From: Oxalobacteraceae bacterium
GTDB taxonomy: Bacteria > Pseudomonadota > Gammaproteobacteria > Burkholderiales > Burkholderiaceae_D
Length of the DNA stretch: 38,965 nucleotides
Reading direction: 5' to 3'
Assembly: GCA_003537575.1 (NCBI GenBank)
Contig: DPRS01000030.1
Coordinates: forward strand, 4,965 to 43,929
Shown: positions 23,914 through 32,636 of the stretch, in pieces
How the letters are laid out: every line of letters starts with the position of its first letter
How positions within the stretch are numbered: position 1 is the stretch's first letter
Notes under the pieces: generated by a model
Database searches by the model: none
Seen by the model: the letters and a program-made list of their open reading frames with translations, nothing else
Told to the model about the DNA's origin: nothing
Translations under genes and position numbers: made by a program

Positions 23914-24942
23914 ATGAAAAAATCATCCATATTCATTCGCTGCATGGCATTCATCGCCATCTCCGTCATTGCGCCAGCGACCGTGGCCGATCCGGCACAA
24001 CCTGCGCCTGCCATATTCGACAACATCCTGGGCATGAGATTCACCCTGGTGCCGGCCGGTGAATTCATGATGGGCAGCGAGGAATCGCCGCAAACCCTTG
24101 CCGTCGCCTATCCGCAACTTGAATACAAACGTTTTCTCGACTTGGCCGACGAAGCGCCAGTGCACCGAGTGCGCATCACCAGGCCGTTCTACCTGGGCCA
24201 GCACGAAGTGACGGTCGGCCAGTTCCGGCGCTTCCTGCAAGCCTCCGGCTACCGGCCCGAATCGGAAGCCGACGGCACCGGCGGCTATGGCTACAACCCC
24301 GAATATGATCCCGCCAAGTCCGTGCGCGGCGACGCCTTCGAAGGGCGCGACCGGCGCTATTCCTGGCGCAATCCCGGCTTTCCGCAGACTGACGATCATC
24401 CGGTCGTCAACGTCAGCTGGAACGACGCCGTGGCGATGGCGAAATGGCTGAGCGAACAGGAAGGCGCAACTTACCGCCTGCCGACCGAAGCCGAATGGGA
24501 ATATGCCGCGCGCGCCGGCACGCGCACGCGCTACCACAGCGGCGACGATCCGCAATCGCTATTGAAGACGGCGAATGTCTTCGATGCCGATGCAGCGGGC
24601 AACTGGCCGAAATGGAAAAACCAGGCGCTGAACGTGCGGGATGGCTACGCCTTCACCGCCCCGGCCGGCAGCTTCGCGCCGAATGCCTTCGGCCTGTACG
24701 ACATGCATGGCAACGTATGGGAATGGTGCAGCGACTGGCATGCCGAGGATTACTACGCGCGCTCGCCGGTCGATGACCCCGCCGGGCCGGCCGACGGCAC
24801 GGTGCATGTGCGGCGTGGCGGCTCCTGGCATACCTGGCCGTTCTATGCGCGCGCGTCTTACCGCAACTGGAACTCGGCGCAGACGCGTTACACCCTGGTT
24901 GGCTTCAGGCTGGTGCGCGAAAACGGGACTGCGAAGCGCTGA
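23914..24942 (+). CDS. Secreted SUMF1/FGE-sulfatase-domain protein, non-catalytic type
   Basis: The 342-residue product has a signal peptide (cleavage near residue 25) and a formylglycine-generating-enzyme-like domain: FTLVPAGEFMMGS, APVHRVRITRPFYLGQHEVTVGQF, HPVVNVSWNDAVAMAKWLSE, YRLPTEAEWEYAARAG, NAFGLYDMHGNVWEWCSDW, RRGGSWH and VGFRLVR. The catalytic cysteine pair of true FGE, which should lie after the RGGSW segment, is absent (ASYRNWNSAQTRY there). It is thus a fold relative like PvdO or other structural SUMF1-like proteins, active or binding in the periplasm. No sulfatase gene is nearby. Start ATG 23914; ribosome site weak. Confidence 0.88.
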   Translation: MKKSSIFIRCMAFIAISVIAPATVADPAQPAPAIFDNILGMRFTLVPAGEFMMGSEESPQTLAVAYPQLEYKRFLDLADEAPVHRVRITRPFYLGQHEVTVGQFRRFLQASGYRPESEADGTGGYGYNPEYDPAKSVRGDAFEGRDRRYSWRNPGFPQTDDHPVVNVSWNDAVAMAKWLSEQEGATYRLPTEAEWEYAARAGTRTRYHSGDDPQSLLKTANVFDADAAGNWPKWKNQALNVRDGYAFTAPAGSFAPNAFGLYDMHGNVWEWCSDWHAEDYYARSPVDDPAGPADGTVHVRRGGSWHTWPFYARASYRNWNSAQTRYTLVGFRLVRENGTAKR

Positions 24943-25065
24943 GCGTCTCCGCTTGCCATGTGCCGGCATTGACGCCGCTGGGGCTGCATCCATGGCGAGC
25001 TGCCGCGATGATGAATGCCAATGTTCAGCGCCGGCTGAAAAACTCCCACAGCCTGGCTGCGCAGC

Positions 25066-27126
25066 TTACGCCGCCTTCGGTTTCTGCAGCAAAGCCTTCA
25101 GGTTCGCCAGCCGGTCCTGCGGCGTCAGGATTTCCTCTTCCTTCGGCACCGCGTCGCCCTCGTCCAGTCGCATCTCCGGGATGAAGCGCGACATGTCGCA
25201 GCTGACCGTTTCGCGCGCGCGCTTCCTGCGCTTGCACCAGCTGATCGTCAGGCTGCGCTGCGCCCGCGTGATCCCCACGTACATCAGGCGCCGCTCCTCC
25301 TCGATGCGCGCCGCCAGCGTCTCGTTCGGCGCATCCGGGTCACCCTTGTGCGGCAGGATGCCCTCTTCCACGCCAACCAGAAACACATGCGGATATTCCA
25401 GGCCCTTGGAGGCATGCAGGGTCGACATGCGCACCGCATCCGGCTCTTCATCCTTGCCGTCCAGCATAGTCATCAGCGCCACCATCTGCGTCAGCTCCAG
25501 CAGGCTCTTTTCCGCATCGGCGCCATCCCTGCCGCCCTTGGCCTTGTCCTTCAGCCAGTTGGTGAAGTCGAGCGCGTTCTGCCACTTGCTTTGCGCGGCA
25601 CGGTCGTCGAAATTGTCGTACAGGTAGGCTTCGTAGTTAATCTCTTTCATCATGTCGTCCAGCAGCTCGGCGGCATTCTCGCCGCGCCTGGAGGCGCGGG
25701 CTTCCAGCTGGTTGATGAAGTTGCAGAATTCGCGCAGCGGATGCAGCTGGCGATCCGCCAGTTTCGCCTCGATGCCGCCCTTGAACACCGCCTCGAACAA
25801 CGAGCATTGCCACTGTCCGGCGAAAGAGCCTAAAGCCTCCAGCGTCGACTGGCCGACGCCGCGCTTGGGCGTGGTGACCGCGCGGATGAAAGCCGGGTCG
25901 TCGTCGGCATTGGCGACCAGGCGCAGGTAGCTGATGATGTCCTTGATCTCGGCGCGGTCGAAAAAGCTCTGGCCGCCGGAAATCGTGTAGGGAATACGTT
26001 CCTTCCTCAGCGCCTGTTCGATGATGCGCGCCTGGTGGTTGCCGCGATAGAGAACCGCATAATCGGAAAACTTGGCGCGCCGCTCGAACTTGTGCGCCGA
26101 CAGCATGATCGCCACCTGCTCGGCCTCGTGCTCGTCGTCGTTCATGGCCATGACCTTGATCGGGTCGCCCAGGCCGTGCTCCGACCACAGCGACTTCTCG
26201 AACAGCTTGGGGTTGTTGCCGATGACCGCGTTGGCGGCTTGCAGGATGCGCGTGGTGGAACGGTAATTCTGTTCCAGTTTGATCACCCTGAGGTCGGGAA
26301 AATCCACCTGCAGGGTCTTCAGGTTTTCGATGGTGGCGCCGCGCCAGGCATAGATCGCCTGGTCGTCGTCGCCCACTGCGGTAAACAACGGCTTCTTGCC
26401 GATGCCCGTCACCAGCAGCTTCACCAGTTCATACTGACAGGTATTGGTATCCTGGTATTCATCCACCAGCAGGTAGCGCAGCTTCCTTTGCCAGCGGTCG
26501 CGCACCGCTTCATTGTCGCGGAACAGTTCCACCGGCAGGCGGATCAGGTCGTCGAAATCCACCGCCTGGTAAGCCGCCAGGGTGGCGACGTAATTGCGGT
26601 AGATGCGCGCGGCCTGCGCCTCTTCCTCGGTGACGGCATTTTTCAGCGCGACGTCGGGATCGACCAGGCCATTCTTCCACAGCGACATGGCGGTCTGGAT
26701 GCGCCGCACTTCCTGCTTGTCGGTGGTGATGGCCAGATCCTGCACCAGTGAAAAGCAGTCGTCGCTGTCCATGATGGAAAAGCGATCCTTCAGGCCCAGC
26801 TCACGCGCTTCGCGGCGCAGGATGTTCACGCCCAGCGAGTGGAAGGTCGACACCGTCAGCTGCTTGGCCTGGCGCGGCTCCTTCAGCATCTTGGCCAGGC
26901 GCTCCTGCATTTCGGTGGCGGCCTTGTTAGTGAAGGTGAGCGCGGCGATGTTGCGGGCGTCGTAGCCGCAATTCTCGATCAGGTGAGTGATTTTTTGCGT
27001 GATTACGCGCGTCTTGCCGGAGCCGGCGCCAGCCAGCACCAGGCAGGGGCCGTCGAGATATTTGACCGCTTCGCTTTGCGGAGCATTCAAACCGAAAGAA
27101 GGAGAAGGAGGCGGGGAATGGGACAT
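25066..27126 (-). CDS. rep: Rep-type ATP-dependent DNA helicase
   Basis: The 686-residue product is a superfamily 1 3'-5' helicase. Motifs in order: LNAPQSEAV (Q motif), GAGSGKT (33-39), TFTNKAATEM, TVSTFHSLG, VDEYQDTN (221-228), GDDDQAIYAWRGA, LEQNYRS, VRMSTLHASKGLEYPHVFLVG, and EERRLMYVGITRAQ. Length and motifs fit Rep better than UvrD. Rep removes protein roadblocks in front of the replication fork. The start ATG 27126 gives MSHSPPPSPSFGLNAPQ; the frame extends to 27285 but that part is rich in Cys and Arg and has no family match. It is followed on the left by about 120 bp with nothing recognisable. Confidence 0.95.
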   Translation of the reverse strand: MSHSPPPSPSFGLNAPQSEAVKYLDGPCLVLAGAGSGKTRVITQKITHLIENCGYDARNIAALTFTNKAATEMQERLAKMLKEPRQAKQLTVSTFHSLGVNILRREARELGLKDRFSIMDSDDCFSLVQDLAITTDKQEVRRIQTAMSLWKNGLVDPDVALKNAVTEEEAQAARIYRNYVATLAAYQAVDFDDLIRLPVELFRDNEAVRDRWQRKLRYLLVDEYQDTNTCQYELVKLLVTGIGKKPLFTAVGDDDQAIYAWRGATIENLKTLQVDFPDLRVIKLEQNYRSTTRILQAANAVIGNNPKLFEKSLWSEHGLGDPIKVMAMNDDEHEAEQVAIMLSAHKFERRAKFSDYAVLYRGNHQARIIEQALRKERIPYTISGGQSFFDRAEIKDIISYLRLVANADDDPAFIRAVTTPKRGVGQSTLEALGSFAGQWQCSLFEAVFKGGIEAKLADRQLHPLREFCNFINQLEARASRRGENAAELLDDMMKEINYEAYLYDNFDDRAAQSKWQNALDFTNWLKDKAKGGRDGADAEKSLLELTQMVALMTMLDGKDEEPDAVRMSTLHASKGLEYPHVFLVGVEEGILPHKGDPDAPNETLAARIEEERRLMYVGITRAQRSLTISWCKRRKRARETVSCDMSRFIPEMRLDEGDAVPKEEEILTPQDRLANLKALLQKPKAA

Positions 27127-27229
27127 GCGGCAAACCGGAAGAGCGACAAGCGTCTCATTGTAGCAGCGCAGCGCCGGCGTCGCGGTTGCATGGACAATAC
27201 AAATTCCGCCGCGCCCGAAAATCGGCCAT

Positions 27230-27820
27230 TCAATTGGCAAGCGCTGCCCGCACCTGCTTGCGCAGCTCGGGCAACACTTGCTCATCGAACCAGGGGTTGC
27301 GGCTTTGCCAGAAACGGTTGCGCGGGCTCGGGTGCGGCAATGGAAAGTAGCGAGGCAGGAAATCGGCGTAGCGCGCCACCGTTGCGGTGAGAGTCACGCC
27401 TTTCGGCAGCTGCAGGTAATGGCGTTGCGCGTAACTGCCGATCAGCAGGGTCAGCCGGATCTCCGTCATGAATTCCAGCAGCCGGGCATGCCATGTCGGC
27501 GCACACTCGGGGCGCGGCGGCAGGTCGCCGCTGTTGCCCTTGCCCGGATAGCAGAATCCCATCGGCATGATGGCAACCCTGCCCGCATCGTAAAATTCAT
27601 CAGGACTCATGTCGAGCCAGTTGCGCAGCTGGGCGCCGGAGGCATCGTTCCAGGGTATCCCGGTTTCATGCACCTTGCGCCCGGGCGCCTGGCCGATGAT
27701 CAGGAGGCGCGCGGTGCTACTCGCCTGCACGACCGGGCGCGGCCCCAAAGGCAGGTGGTCGGCGCACAAACTGCAGTTGTCGATTTCCCGGTGAATCGGT
27801 ATGCGAGGGTAGCCGGCCAT
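27230..27820 (-). CDS. Uracil-DNA glycosylase family protein
   Basis: The 196-residue product belongs to the UDG superfamily: LLIIGQAPGRKVHETGIPWND (motif 1, the GQAPG loop) and LPHPSPRNRFWQSRNPWF (motif 2, the HPSPRN loop), with a short N-terminal CSLC pair rather than the four-cysteine iron-sulfur set of family 4. Many bacteria carry this single-domain type; real glycosylase activity on uracil or other bases is not proven by sequence. The start is ATG 27820. It lies 100 bp from the rep gene on the same strand. Confidence 0.9.
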   Translation of the reverse strand: MAGYPRIPIHREIDNCSLCADHLPLGPRPVVQASSTARLLIIGQAPGRKVHETGIPWNDASGAQLRNWLDMSPDEFYDAGRVAIMPMGFCYPGKGNSGDLPPRPECAPTWHARLLEFMTEIRLTLLIGSYAQRHYLQLPKGVTLTATVARYADFLPRYFPLPHPSPRNRFWQSRNPWFDEQVLPELRKQVRAALAN

Positions 27821-27848
27821 GCCCTACTTTACCGTAATCGGCCGCTCT

Positions 27849-28259
27849 TTACTTGGCCGGGGGAGCGAAGGGCTTGTTCTTCTCAACCACATATACGGCC
27901 AGCACCTTGGCGGCTGCCGTGCCGGTGGCTTTTGCATTGTGTGCCACGCCGGGCTCGATGGAGAAGGTGTCGCCGGCCTTCAGCGCCCTTGCCGGCTTGC
28001 CGTCGATGTGAAGGATCAAGTTGCCTTCCTCCACATACCCCCTTTCCTCGCCGGGATGCGTGTGCTTGCCTGTTTCCATGCCGGCGCCGATTTCCGCATG
28101 TCCCATTACCGCATCATGCCCCTGCACCGACAATGCGTGCTTCATCAACACAGTGCGTTTGATGCCGCTCTGCTGCGCATGTACCGCACCGATGCCGAAT
28201 GCGCCGATCAGGATGCCGGCTGCAAGGCTGATGCAGGTTTTGACGATGGCGTTTCGCAT
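27849..28259 (-). CDS. Secreted cupin-domain protein
   Basis: The 136-residue product has a signal peptide (cleavage after VHA near residue 28) and one cupin barrel. Metal ligands can be seen: His66 and His68 in KHTHPGEE, Glu72, and His107 in EPGVAHNA, with GNLILHIDGKPARALKAGDTF between the two cupin motifs. Periplasmic single-domain cupins of this kind have no settled substrate. The start ATG 28259 has GGAGA upstream. It is read in the same direction as the uracil-DNA glycosylase gene, 28 bp ahead of it, and may be cotranscribed. Confidence 0.9.
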   Translation of the reverse strand: MRNAIVKTCISLAAGILIGAFGIGAVHAQQSGIKRTVLMKHALSVQGHDAVMGHAEIGAGMETGKHTHPGEERGYVEEGNLILHIDGKPARALKAGDTFSIEPGVAHNAKATGTAAAKVLAVYVVEKNKPFAPPAK

Positions 28260-28404
28260 GACAGGTCTCCAGTAGATATTTGCCGGGGCGGATCATCGGC
28301 AATTATCACACCAACTCGCGGCGCTGCTCAAGTACGGCAATACGGCAGGCCGTATTGTGCAAGCCACCTGCCCGCTTCATGGAGGGCAAGGATGATGCGC
28401 AAGC

Positions 28405-28854
28405 TTACCTGCCGCGTTGCCTGACGCTGACCGAAGCAGTGGCAGCGTTGTCGATATGCAGCGCGGCGGCCCTCACGAGACGCAACTGCACCGGCTCTTC
28501 CTGGCGCAGATTGAGGTTGGCGCGCACCCAGCGCTTGTGCTGCTCCTTCCAGCCGCGCAAGAGCTCGGCCGGATAATGCACGCCCTTGTTGCGACTGGTG
28601 GTGTCGGCGCATTTGACGCATAAAAATATCGCGTTATCGATTGCCTTGCGCTGGTTGCCGTTCATGCCGGCATCATGACGCGGGCCACCTTCCGGGCCAC
28701 AGATCGCCACTGCCCTGCCCCGGTAATGCACCTTGCTGGCATCGTCACCAACCAGGTTCAGCGTCAGACAGCGGCAATCGGGATTGGCGCACACATACCC
28801 GGCGCGATGCGCCAGCGCAGTTTTGACGGATTTGGAAAAGTCGATGGCTGTCAT
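28405..28854 (-). CDS. HNH-like (degenerate) nuclease-type protein
   Basis: The 149-residue product matches an HNH-like domain often seen in accessory loci: FSKSVKTALAHRAGYVCANPDC (Cys22, Cys27), GPEGGPRHDAGMNGNQRKAIDNAIFLCVKC (Cys79, Cys82), and HYPAELLRGWKEQHKRW. The zinc-type cysteines are kept, but the residue that is His in the usual GEAAHI motif reads Ala (GRAVAIC), so nuclease activity is doubtful. A longer frame starts at ATG 28929; ATG 28854 gives the family's usual N-terminus. No partner subunit lies in the same orientation. It is read away from the WG-repeat gene with about 230 bp between the two starts. Confidence 0.65.
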   Translation of the reverse strand: MTAIDFSKSVKTALAHRAGYVCANPDCRCLTLNLVGDDASKVHYRGRAVAICGPEGGPRHDAGMNGNQRKAIDNAIFLCVKCADTTSRNKGVHYPAELLRGWKEQHKRWVRANLNLRQEEPVQLRLVRAAALHIDNAATASVSVRQRGR

Positions 28855-29081
28855 GTTGCGTCCAAGAAGAATGCGCTTGCCTCTTTCTAAATTCGGGTCT
28901 GCAGCGATATTCCGAATATTTCCTTCCATGCCTTGATTCTGTGCAGAACTTCAAAGGGCATTGCTGATTAATATTCGAGAAGAAAGACTGCCTGATACTG
29001 AAACGAATGGTAGCGCCGCACCTTGTCGACGCGCATCCCATAAATATGGGAGAAAACGAAAAAAATTGACACGGCCAAGAT

Positions 29082-31022
29082 ATGGAAAAATTAGCCCCAG
29101 TGGGCATTCGCACGGATGATTCTGCGCAAAACATTCTGCTTGAACTAGGTCGAGCCTTACTTCTCGGCACCTCTTGGGAAAACGTCTTCAACGACCCGCT
29201 CTGGACTTGGCGACCTCTGTATATCGCCTACACGCATGACAAGCTGGGTACGCCGGATCAGGTTGAGGACATCTTTTTCGAGCAGGATGAAGCCGAAATC
29301 CTGGTAGATCGAATTGCACGCGAGCATCTTCGCAATCACCCTTCACAACAGCCTTTCTACAGATTCAAGGTCATCAACTGGCCGTTGGGCGCCTTGGCGA
29401 TCCGCGATGCGCGCGACGGCTTCCATCGCAGCGTCGTCAGTCATCTGGTGAAAATGATCAAGCAGGCGCTGCAACAGCACGGCAAATTGCCGCCTGGCGT
29501 GACTGCTGTCACGGTAGGATCCATCACCGGGCGCGATGAGACGGTGCTGCCCGCCTATATTGATCATGCCGGGCATCGCATTGTCTTATGGGAAGATTGC
29601 GGCAGCATCGCCAGCCGCGAGGAGTCCATTGTCTTCAGCACACGCGGCACGCCGCCCTTGCACGGGTTAATGAAGAGCTGTGGCGAGATTCTCATTCCGG
29701 CAGCTTTTCACAAGATAGCGCCCTTGCGGGAAGGCCTGGCAGTGGCATTGCATCGTGGAAAATACGGTTATATCGATGCCAGCGGCTGCGTGGTGGTTCC
29801 TTTTCAGTATGAGGAGGCTGTCGACTGCTCCCGGAGCGTTTTGCTCGTCAAGCGCAATGGCTTGTGGGGAGCGCTTGACCGCAACGGTCAGGAAGTGATC
29901 GCGCCGCGCTTTACCATGCTGAAGCACGATATCGGCAATGAAGCATTGCGCGCCACGCTGAACGGCCGGCATGGCTATCTGTCGCTGTCCGGCGAATTGC
30001 TGGTCGGATTTTCCGAGCGCCCGCTATCTTTGGCCAAGCAGGCTTTTGTCCGTGAGCGCGCAGCTTTCATTGCCCGCACGAATAAATCCGATGGCATTCC
30101 AGTTGCCGGCAATACCGCCGCACAGGCGGGCGCAGCGGCGCGCAAGGTGCTGGTCGACGTGCTTGGCCAGCCATGCGCTCCGCATGGTTTTGCCGCCATC
30201 ACCTACGGCGGGCATGATGAAGGATTGTTATGCGCCAGCGCGCCGCAAGGTGAGGAAATCCGCCACGGCTATATCAGCCAGCATGGCCAGGTCGTCATCG
30301 ATTTCCGCTATGCCGCCGCGGAAAATTTTTCCGAAGGGCTGGCGGCCGTCACCGACCCGGCCGCTCCATCGTGTTACGGCTATATCGACCGGCGCGGCAG
30401 CTGGGTCATTACGCCACGCTTCGATTACGCCGGCGAGTTCCGCCACGGCCTGGCGGTGGCGAGCGCCAGTACGGCAGCATCCCGCCCCGGCTGGCGTCAG
30501 CGCGCCCAGGCATTTTTGCGGCGAACCCGCACTCCGGGCTGGAACACGCGCCAGGCCAAACCCTTGCATGCCGAATCCACCCGGCGTTATGGCTACGTCG
30601 ACCGCAACGGCGCATGGGCAATCGAGCCTCGCTACCTCGAAGCCAAGCCTTTCAGCGAGGGGCTCGCTCCAGTGCGCACCGAAAATGGCTGGGGCTATAT
30701 CGACACCTGCGGCGTCGCCGTGACATCCGACCATTACCAGGAAGCCGGTCCCTTCAAGCGGGGAGTGGCGCGCATCGGTCGCCGCTTCGACGGGCCGGTA
30801 CGCTATGGACTGGTGGATAGCAGCGGACGGGAAATTATCTCGCCGCGCTACGATCGCCTGTCATATCCGCAGCGTGGCCTGATTACCGCACGCGACGAGT
30901 TCGGCCTCTGGGGCTGCCTCTCCCTGTACGGCAACATCGCCGTGCCTTTCATGTACCGCGAAGCAGAAGACCTGGAGATGGCGCTGGCCGCACGCAGCCA
31001 GCCGCCGCATCACCTGGGCTGA
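29082..31022 (+). CDS. WG-repeat protein
   Basis: The 646-residue product has a distinct N-terminal domain (about 1-180, soluble, mixed helix and strand) followed by about nine WG/KWG-type repeats from residue 200 on. Examples are LAVALHRGKYGYIDASGCVVVPFQYEEA, NGLWGALDRNGQEVIAPRF, YGYIDRRGSWVITPRFDYAGEF, YGYVDRNGAWAIEPRYLEAKPF and NGWGYIDTCG. An Arg-rich spacer (about 470-500) interrupts the array. Such repeats form a beta-rich solenoid or propeller-like scaffold of unknown function. No signal peptide is seen, so it is cytoplasmic. Its stop overlaps that of the convergent CAP gene by 13 bases. Confidence 0.85.
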   Translation: MEKLAPVGIRTDDSAQNILLELGRALLLGTSWENVFNDPLWTWRPLYIAYTHDKLGTPDQVEDIFFEQDEAEILVDRIAREHLRNHPSQQPFYRFKVINWPLGALAIRDARDGFHRSVVSHLVKMIKQALQQHGKLPPGVTAVTVGSITGRDETVLPAYIDHAGHRIVLWEDCGSIASREESIVFSTRGTPPLHGLMKSCGEILIPAAFHKIAPLREGLAVALHRGKYGYIDASGCVVVPFQYEEAVDCSRSVLLVKRNGLWGALDRNGQEVIAPRFTMLKHDIGNEALRATLNGRHGYLSLSGELLVGFSERPLSLAKQAFVRERAAFIARTNKSDGIPVAGNTAAQAGAAARKVLVDVLGQPCAPHGFAAITYGGHDEGLLCASAPQGEEIRHGYISQHGQVVIDFRYAAAENFSEGLAAVTDPAAPSCYGYIDRRGSWVITPRFDYAGEFRHGLAVASASTAASRPGWRQRAQAFLRRTRTPGWNTRQAKPLHAESTRRYGYVDRNGAWAIEPRYLEAKPFSEGLAPVRTENGWGYIDTCGVAVTSDHYQEAGPFKRGVARIGRRFDGPVRYGLVDSSGREIISPRYDRLSYPQRGLITARDEFGLWGCLSLYGNIAVPFMYREAEDLEMALAARSQPPHHLG

Positions 31023-31714
31023 GCCAGCTCCATGGTCCAGTAATAACGATAGCTCGAAGCATCGTTCTTCACACATGCCACGCCCACCTCGGTGAAGTTT
31101 TTGTTCATCAGGTTGGCGCAATGGCCGGGGCTGTTAACCCAGGCAGTCATCACCTGCGCCACGCTGGTCTGGCCGGCGGCGATATTTTCACCGGCGGCAC
31201 GCCAGTCATAGCCGGCATTGGTAATGCGCTGGCTGAAGCTGCGCCCATCCAGGCTGGTATGCGAGAAATAATTTTTCGCAGCCATATCGGCCGAATGCCC
31301 GGCAGCGGCATTAAACAACTTGTCATTCCATTTCAACGGCGGTGCTGCAGCATAGGTGAGCGACCCGCAGGCACGCGCAGTGGCACGGATCTGGTTGATC
31401 CGGCTGATCACCTCTTGCTGAAAATTAGGCAAGCCGCAAGTTTGCGCTGCCGGCAAGGCGGTGCCGGCTGCCAGCGTCGTGCTCGGCGTGCTGGCCATGG
31501 TGGTTGTGGTGGCTAGCCTTGAAGTCGTGGTGGTGGCCGCCGCAGTCGTCGTCGTTGCCAGCCGGGTGGTCGTGGTGGCCGCGGCCGTGGTAGTCGTGCT
31601 ATACGTGCGATTAAACCGGCTGTAGAAATCGCTCCAGCTGAAGGCATGGGCTTGGCTGGCACCCGCGGCGAACAGCACGCCCAGCAAGGCTAAGGCACAG
31701 GTATTACGTTTCAA
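31010..31714 (-). CDS. Secreted CAP (SCP/PR-1) domain protein with Thr-rich linker
   Basis: The 234-residue product has a signal peptide (cleavage after AHA at residue 24), a Thr/Ala-rich linker in repeats (about 40-72, units of the form ATTTTRLATTTTAA), and a CAP domain (about 95-230). CAP residues are visible: His140 in AAAGHSADMAA, FSHTSLDG, Glu176 in GENIA, and His198 in WVNSPGHCANLMN. Cys pairs suggest disulfides. I prefer the TTG start at 31714, six bases after AGGGAG, which gives a clean signal peptide; ATG 31750 would add 12 residues. Such proteins are exported in many bacteria with unknown role. Confidence 0.88.
   Translation of the reverse strand: MKRNTCALALLGVLFAAGASQAHAFSWSDFYSRFNRTYSTTTTAAATTTTRLATTTTAAATTTTSRLATTTTMASTPSTTLAAGTALPAAQTCGLPNFQQEVISRINQIRATARACGSLTYAAAPPLKWNDKLFNAAAGHSADMAAKNYFSHTSLDGRSFSQRITNAGYDWRAAGENIAAGQTSVAQVMTAWVNSPGHCANLMNKNFTEVGVACVKNDASSYRYYWTMELAQPR
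31499..31597 (-). repeat. Degenerate tandem repeat coding the Thr-rich linker
   Basis: The stretch is made of ACC/ACG/ACT threonine codons with intervening Ala and Arg-Leu-Ala, in two to three imperfect units of about 36 bases. It gives a low-complexity, flexible linker, and the repeat may vary in copy number between strains. Confidence 0.55.
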
Positions 31715-31993
31715 AGGAATCTCCCTGAACAAACATGGATAAGTTTGCATGCCTTGATGACATGCACGGTCTTCTTACTTGAGGAATCAGCCAAAGGAGG
31801 CAAACCCATGACACTGACATTTCTGGTTACCAACAAGTTCCATTGGGAAACTAGTTAAAACGCATATTCCTCTTGTTCCGCTTTCTATCCGGTTTGCTAT
31901 GCTGTCTAATTCCTGATCCGAGTTCCTGAGCCCCACCCCTTTCTCGCACCGATTGCTTTACACTTGCTCAATTCTCTTTTTCGCAAGCTTCCC

Positions 31994-32476
31994 ATGAAAT
32001 TCCATCATTTGATTGAAATCAACGATTTACTCAACCCCTTGGCTGAATTTTTAACGCGAGAGCAACTTTGGCACGGACTGGTCTTGCGTGCGGAAGCACC
32101 GACCTTGTTCATGCCTCATCTCGACCAGTGCACGATCCTTGAACAGACGGACAGCAGTGTGGCGCGGGAATTGCGTTTTGGTAGCGTGGTCATCCGCGAC
32201 CGTGTCAGCTTCACGCCACAGCAGGAAGTCCTGTATGAAGTGCCGGCTCAGGGCGACATTGCCGCCTCGCGCATGACCATGCGCATCGAAGAACCGCAAC
32301 CGGAGGCGCTGTTCGTTCGCTTCGACTATGAAGAAGGATCTTCGGAAGCGAGCGGTGGGATGGATGATTTCTATAATGAATTTCGGCGTTCAGCCTATTA
32401 CGAAGCCGACGTCGATACCATCACCACCATTCGCCGCCTGGCAGAGGAAGGGCGACTCGACCAATTGCCGAGTTAA
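31994..32476 (+). CDS. DUF1857 family (SRPBCC fold) protein
   Basis: The 160-residue product opens with FHHLIEINDLLNPLAEFLTREQLWHGLVLRAE, and continues with ELRFGSVVIRDRVSFTPQQEVLYEVPAQ, matching DUF1857, a START/SRPBCC-fold family that may bind a hydrophobic ligand. No enzymatic residues can be named. The start ATG 31994 gives the usual N-terminus; TTG 31964 is the only longer option. Its transcript should end at the bidirectional terminator at 32565. Confidence 0.85.
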   Translation: MKFHHLIEINDLLNPLAEFLTREQLWHGLVLRAEAPTLFMPHLDQCTILEQTDSSVARELRFGSVVIRDRVSFTPQQEVLYEVPAQGDIAASRMTMRIEEPQPEALFVRFDYEEGSSEASGGMDDFYNEFRRSAYYEADVDTITTIRRLAEEGRLDQLPS

Positions 32477-32564
32477 AGACAGGTGTGCATTGCCCCGGCA
32501 CAGGGCGATGCGGGAAGCGGATCATCCACACAGCGGAATACCCGGGTCACGCTTGCGCGCATAA

Positions 32565-32600
32565 AAATGGGGCAGTCCGGTCATCCGGCCTGCCCCTTTT
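32565..32600. terminator. Bidirectional Rho-independent terminator
   Basis: GGGGCAG pairs with CTGCCCC around an inner CCGG/CCGG stem with a TCAT loop. The 3' side runs into TTTT on the plus strand and into TTTTTAT on the minus strand. It serves the DUF1857 gene and the DUF2382 gene, which converge here. Confidence 0.9.
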
Positions 32601-32636
32601 CATTGCCAATCGTGCTAAGGCATTTACTAAAAAGAA

